Shown: positions 4,700 through 6,305 of the stretch, piece after piece | How the letters are laid out: each line of letters opens with the position of its first letter | Position numbering within the stretch: the stretch's first letter is position 1 | Assembly: GCA_028699365.1 (NCBI GenBank) | Contig: JAQVUQ010000167.1 | Coordinates: forward strand, 1-6,305 | Source of the DNA: a bacterium | GTDB taxonomy: Bacteria > UBP13 > UBA5359 | Length of the DNA: 6,305 nt | Direction: 5' to 3' | Program-made: the position numbers and the translations under genes | The notes under the pieces: model-generated | Database searches by the model: none | The model's input: only the letters and a program-made list of their open reading frames with translations | What the model was told of the DNA's origin: nothing

Positions 4700-5116
4700 C
4701 TATTTCTCCGCTTTGGTCAGTTCGCCGAATATGTCGGTCAGGGCCTGGCCGATGTATTCGGTTACATCGGCTTCCGATACCAGGCCGACCAGGTTATTCT
4801 GGTCATCCGTCACCGGCAGACGACGGACTCTGTGCTTTCCGATCAACCTGGCTGCATCCATAATATCGCCGTTCTGATTGATGGTAACGGGATTGGCCGT
4901 CATCACTTCTCCTACATTGTGCTCGTGGGGCAGCCAGTCCTGTGTCAGCGCTCTGGTAGCCAGATCTCTGTCCGTAAGGATGCCGGCCGGCGTACTGCTG
5001 CCGGTGACTATAAGACATCCGATCTTGTTGTCTCTCATCAACACGGCTGCCTTCTGCAGATTGTCATTGGCTGAAACACGGGTGACATCTTTAGTCATTA
5101 TATCCGAGACGTTCAT
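4700..5116 (-). CDS. Two-CBS-domain protein
   Basis: The 138-residue cytoplasmic protein consists of a tandem CBS (Bateman) module and little else. CBS1 spans about residues 1-58 (SDIMTKDV at the start, GILTDRDLA at 45-53) and CBS2 about 68-125 (GEVMTANPV, then GLVSEADV at 111-118). Such pairs bind adenosine nucleotides or related ligands and usually regulate a partner; no catalytic domain is attached, so the effect is unknown. The ATG at 5116 lies 7 nt after GGAGG (5124-5128 on the other strand). An adjacent ATG at 5119 is only 4 nt away and less likely, and the longer frame from 5185 would overlap the upstream gene. The BON gene ends 22 nt before this start, so the two are almost surely cotranscribed. 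The strong hairpin right after the stop ends the operon. Confidence 0.92.
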   Translation of the reverse strand: MNVSDIMTKDVTRVSANDNLQKAAVLMRDNKIGCLIVTGSSTPAGILTDRDLATRALTQDWLPHEHNVGEVMTANPVTINQNGDIMDAARLIGKHRVRRLPVTDDQNNLVGLVSEADVTEYIGQALTDIFGELTKAEK

Positions 5117-5138
5117 CATACTACCTCCCTCTCGATTA

Positions 5139-5408
5139 TTATTCAGTCGATCCCTGTCGTTTAATTGCCAGACGGTTCTCCACATCGATCACGCCTACGG
5201 TATCCCAGGCATCATCGGCGGCGGACCGCTTCTCGATAACGGAATCCACCTCTCCCTCCAGTATCACCTTGCCGTGCTCGACATTGACGTTTATCTGCGA
5301 TGCGTCTATCCACGGATCGAAGGTTATGTTCTCCTCGACGGCCTCTTTCAGTTCTTCATCATTGGGCGGCCTGGCTCCGGCCGGGGGTATACCGTATCCG
5401 TCAGGCAT
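5139..5408 (-). CDS. Single BON-domain protein
   Basis: The 89-residue product has a Pro/Gly-rich N-terminus (about 1-16) and one BON domain (about 17-84), with the typical pattern of a helix EELKEAVEENI, then DASQINVNVEHGKVILEGEVDS and a final VIDVENRLAI. BON domains occur in osmotically induced periplasmic proteins and are thought to bind phospholipid or other ligands. This copy has no signal peptide or membrane segment, so it is predicted to be cytoplasmic. The ATG at 5408 follows GGAGG (5416-5420) by 7 nt; an in-frame GTG at 5426 would precede the Shine-Dalgarno and is rejected. It is first in an operon with the CBS-domain gene, and the next gene, on the opposite strand, carries three BON domains. 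Fused BON and CBS domains are known in other proteins, which supports a functional link. Confidence 0.9.
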   Translation of the reverse strand: MPDGYGIPPAGARPPNDEELKEAVEENITFDPWIDASQINVNVEHGKVILEGEVDSVIEKRSAADDAWDTVGVIDVENRLAIKRQGSTE

Positions 5409-5456
5409 CTTTTCACCTCCACGCACCGCGTTTCAAATTGATTACCCTGTACGGGA

Positions 5457-5515
5457 GTGAGATAAACCCCGCGCGGGTTTATCTCACGGTTGTTAGTTGT
5501 TGGTTGTTTGTTGTT
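5457..5515 (-). repeat. 13-bp hairpin plus CAACYAA heptads, inverted copy
   Basis: A perfect 13-bp stem, 5457-5469 with 5475-5487, has the loop CGCGC. It is followed by GGTTGTT, AGTTGTT, GGTTGTT, TGTTGTT (5488-5515). On the minus strand this reads as CAACYAA heptads ending CAACC and then the hairpin, the same polarity as all other copies, although the hairpin sequence is unrelated to the GCGCCC type. It lies about 50 bp upstream of the BON gene start, so it could be in that gene's promoter or leader region. Confidence 0.8.
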
Positions 5516-5546
5516 GGGTTCAAGCTCCCATGCAAGCTTCACTTTT

Positions 5547-5580
5547 GCGCCCTCCGGGCGCGGTTGTTGGTTGTTTGAAC
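5547..5580 (-). repeat. 6-3-6 hairpin plus short CAACYAA array, inverted copy
   Basis: The hairpin GCGCCC-TCC-GGGCGC (5547-5561) is followed by GGTTGTT, GGTTGTT, TGAAC. Bases 5547-5568 are the exact reverse complement of 4626-4647. The remaining parts of the 5427-5648 gap hold no supportable gene. Confidence 0.85.
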
Positions 5581-5603
5581 GTTGAACCTCTCTCGTTTAT
5601 TGT
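5575..5603 (+). promoter_or_regulatory. Weak candidate promoter for the triple-BON gene
   Basis: TTGAAC (5575-5580) and TATTGT (5598-5603) are spaced by 17 bp, each matching the consensus at 4 of 6 positions. The -35 would be the edge of the heptad array. The support is only the spacing and partial match. Confidence 0.3.
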
Positions 5604-5648
5604 GGAAGGTTACTGGGTACATAGTTACTAAAAACCGGAGGAACTGCC

Positions 5649-6302
5649 ATGCGAAGTGATGAAGAGATAAAGAGGAATATCGAAGCTGCTTTCAGATGGG
5701 ATGCCAGAGTTGATGCGGACGAGATAGACGTTGATGTCAGAAATCGGATTGTTCACCTCGGCGGCTGCGTCAATACCTATACGGAGAAGGCGGCTGCGGT
5801 GGAGCTGACCCTGAACGTGGATGAGGTGGCCAATGTCGAGGATGATATCTCGGTGGTCCCCTTCTCGGTGGAGACCGATGCCACCCTGATTGCGGACGTG
5901 GAGAGCGCTCTGCTGCGGGATGTCAGAGTGGATGCCGAGGATGTGCTGATCGGGGCCAGAAACGGCATCGTAACGCTGAGCGGCAAGACTTCCACCATTG
6001 ACGAAAAGGCCTCGGCGGAGGAAGACGCACGCAGTGTCTTCGGAGTTTCAGACGTGGTCAACAGGATCGAGGTGATCCCCCCTGTAATCATGTCGGATAT
6101 CGAGGTCACTCAGGCGGTAATGGAAGGTCTGGGAGAAGAAGAACGCCTGACGAGAGATCTGGACGTATCGGTGCGTACGGAGAACGGCAAGGTATCCGTG
6201 GTGGGACACTTACCCAACATTCAGGTGCGCCGGGCGGTGGAGAATATTGTCTTGCATACTCCGGGCGTGCGCTGTTATGTAATGGATGCAGAGCTGGGAT
6301 AG
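5649..6302 (+). CDS. Protein of three tandem BON domains
   Basis: The 217-residue protein is built entirely of three BON repeats, at about residues 3-70, 76-143 and 150-216. Each has a short helix, a V-D-x-x-x-V/I strand, a loop with N-G/R-x-V followed by V/H-L-x-G, a second helix, and a closing V-x-N/D-x-I strand. Repeats 1 and 2 are most alike (DARVDADEIDVDVRNRIVHL against DVRVDAEDVLIGARNGIVTL); repeat 3 is more diverged. There is no signal peptide or membrane segment, and the protein is strongly acidic, so a cytoplasmic location is predicted. BON domains are linked to osmotic stress and lipid or ligand binding; the exact role here is unknown. The ATG at 5649 has GGAGG at 5637-5641, 7 nt away, and the TAG at 6300-6302 makes the gene complete. 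It is divergent from the BON-CBS operon across a 240-bp repeat-filled gap. Confidence 0.92.
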   Translation: MRSDEEIKRNIEAAFRWDARVDADEIDVDVRNRIVHLGGCVNTYTEKAAAVELTLNVDEVANVEDDISVVPFSVETDATLIADVESALLRDVRVDAEDVLIGARNGIVTLSGKTSTIDEKASAEEDARSVFGVSDVVNRIEVIPPVIMSDIEVTQAVMEGLGEEERLTRDLDVSVRTENGKVSVVGHLPNIQVRRAVENIVLHTPGVRCYVMDAELG

Positions 6303-6305
6303 GAC

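Noticed and set aside
4626-5568. Insertion sequence or transposon with terminal inverted repeats
   Set aside because: There is no transposase between the repeats and I see no target-site duplication; the content is an ordinary BON-CBS operon. Kept only as a finding about inverted brackets.

Overview
The window reads as an accessory stretch of a mid-GC bacterial chromosome. The best taxonomic clue is the glutamine synthetase. It is a GSI-alpha type enzyme of 441 residues, and its wording (for example VKDRQYV near the start and SHHEVAHSQHEIDLRYQEAL in the core) resembles Chloroflexota (Dehalococcoidia) and some Clostridia. I favour Chloroflexota/Dehalococcoidia from memory of the family, with moderate confidence only. 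All genes have clear Shine-Dalgarno sites, apart from the weak one at the nucleotidyltransferase.

Layout, left to right. (1) 1-204: no gene; a heptanucleotide repeat array ending in a GC-rich hairpin. (2) 205-834, minus strand: a secreted protein of unknown function. (3) 835-1219: more heptad arrays and a likely promoter. (4) 1220-2499: a two-component pair, an ANTAR-type (RNA-binding) response regulator and a small soluble HisKA_2-type histidine kinase, separated by repeats. (5) 2505-3054: a promoter, an MNT-type minimal nucleotidyltransferase (antitoxin-like) and the frameshifted, internally deleted remnant of its HEPN partner. (6) 3029-4472: a near-consensus sigma-70 promoter, a leader holding an intrinsic terminator with a 7-T tail, then glnA. 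(7) 4466-4698: hairpins, heptad arrays and a strong terminator. (8) 4700-5408, minus strand: a single-BON-domain protein followed by a two-CBS-domain protein, probably one operon. (9) 5427-5648: hairpins and heptad arrays. (10) 5649-6302: a three-BON-domain protein.

How it may work together. ANTAR regulators act by binding nascent RNA and preventing intrinsic termination. Here the regulator and kinase genes lie just upstream of a glnA whose leader carries a terminator between promoter and ribosome-binding site, plus a competing hairpin. The natural inference is nitrogen control of glutamine synthetase by antitermination, comparable to GnfL/GnfR in Geobacter or EutW/EutV in Enterococcus. The BON/CBS group looks like a separate stress or envelope-related module of unknown job.

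The second striking theme is a modular repeat family occupying almost every intergenic gap. It combines arrays of 7-bp units (GAAGNNN, GGAGYCA, CAACYAA) with a short perfect hairpin. The CAACYAA arrays always run into the hairpin in the same polarity, and the hairpin stems show a compensatory base-pair change. Two gene blocks are bracketed by these elements in inverted orientation. No rRNA, tRNA, CRISPR array, insertion sequence or transposase is visible.
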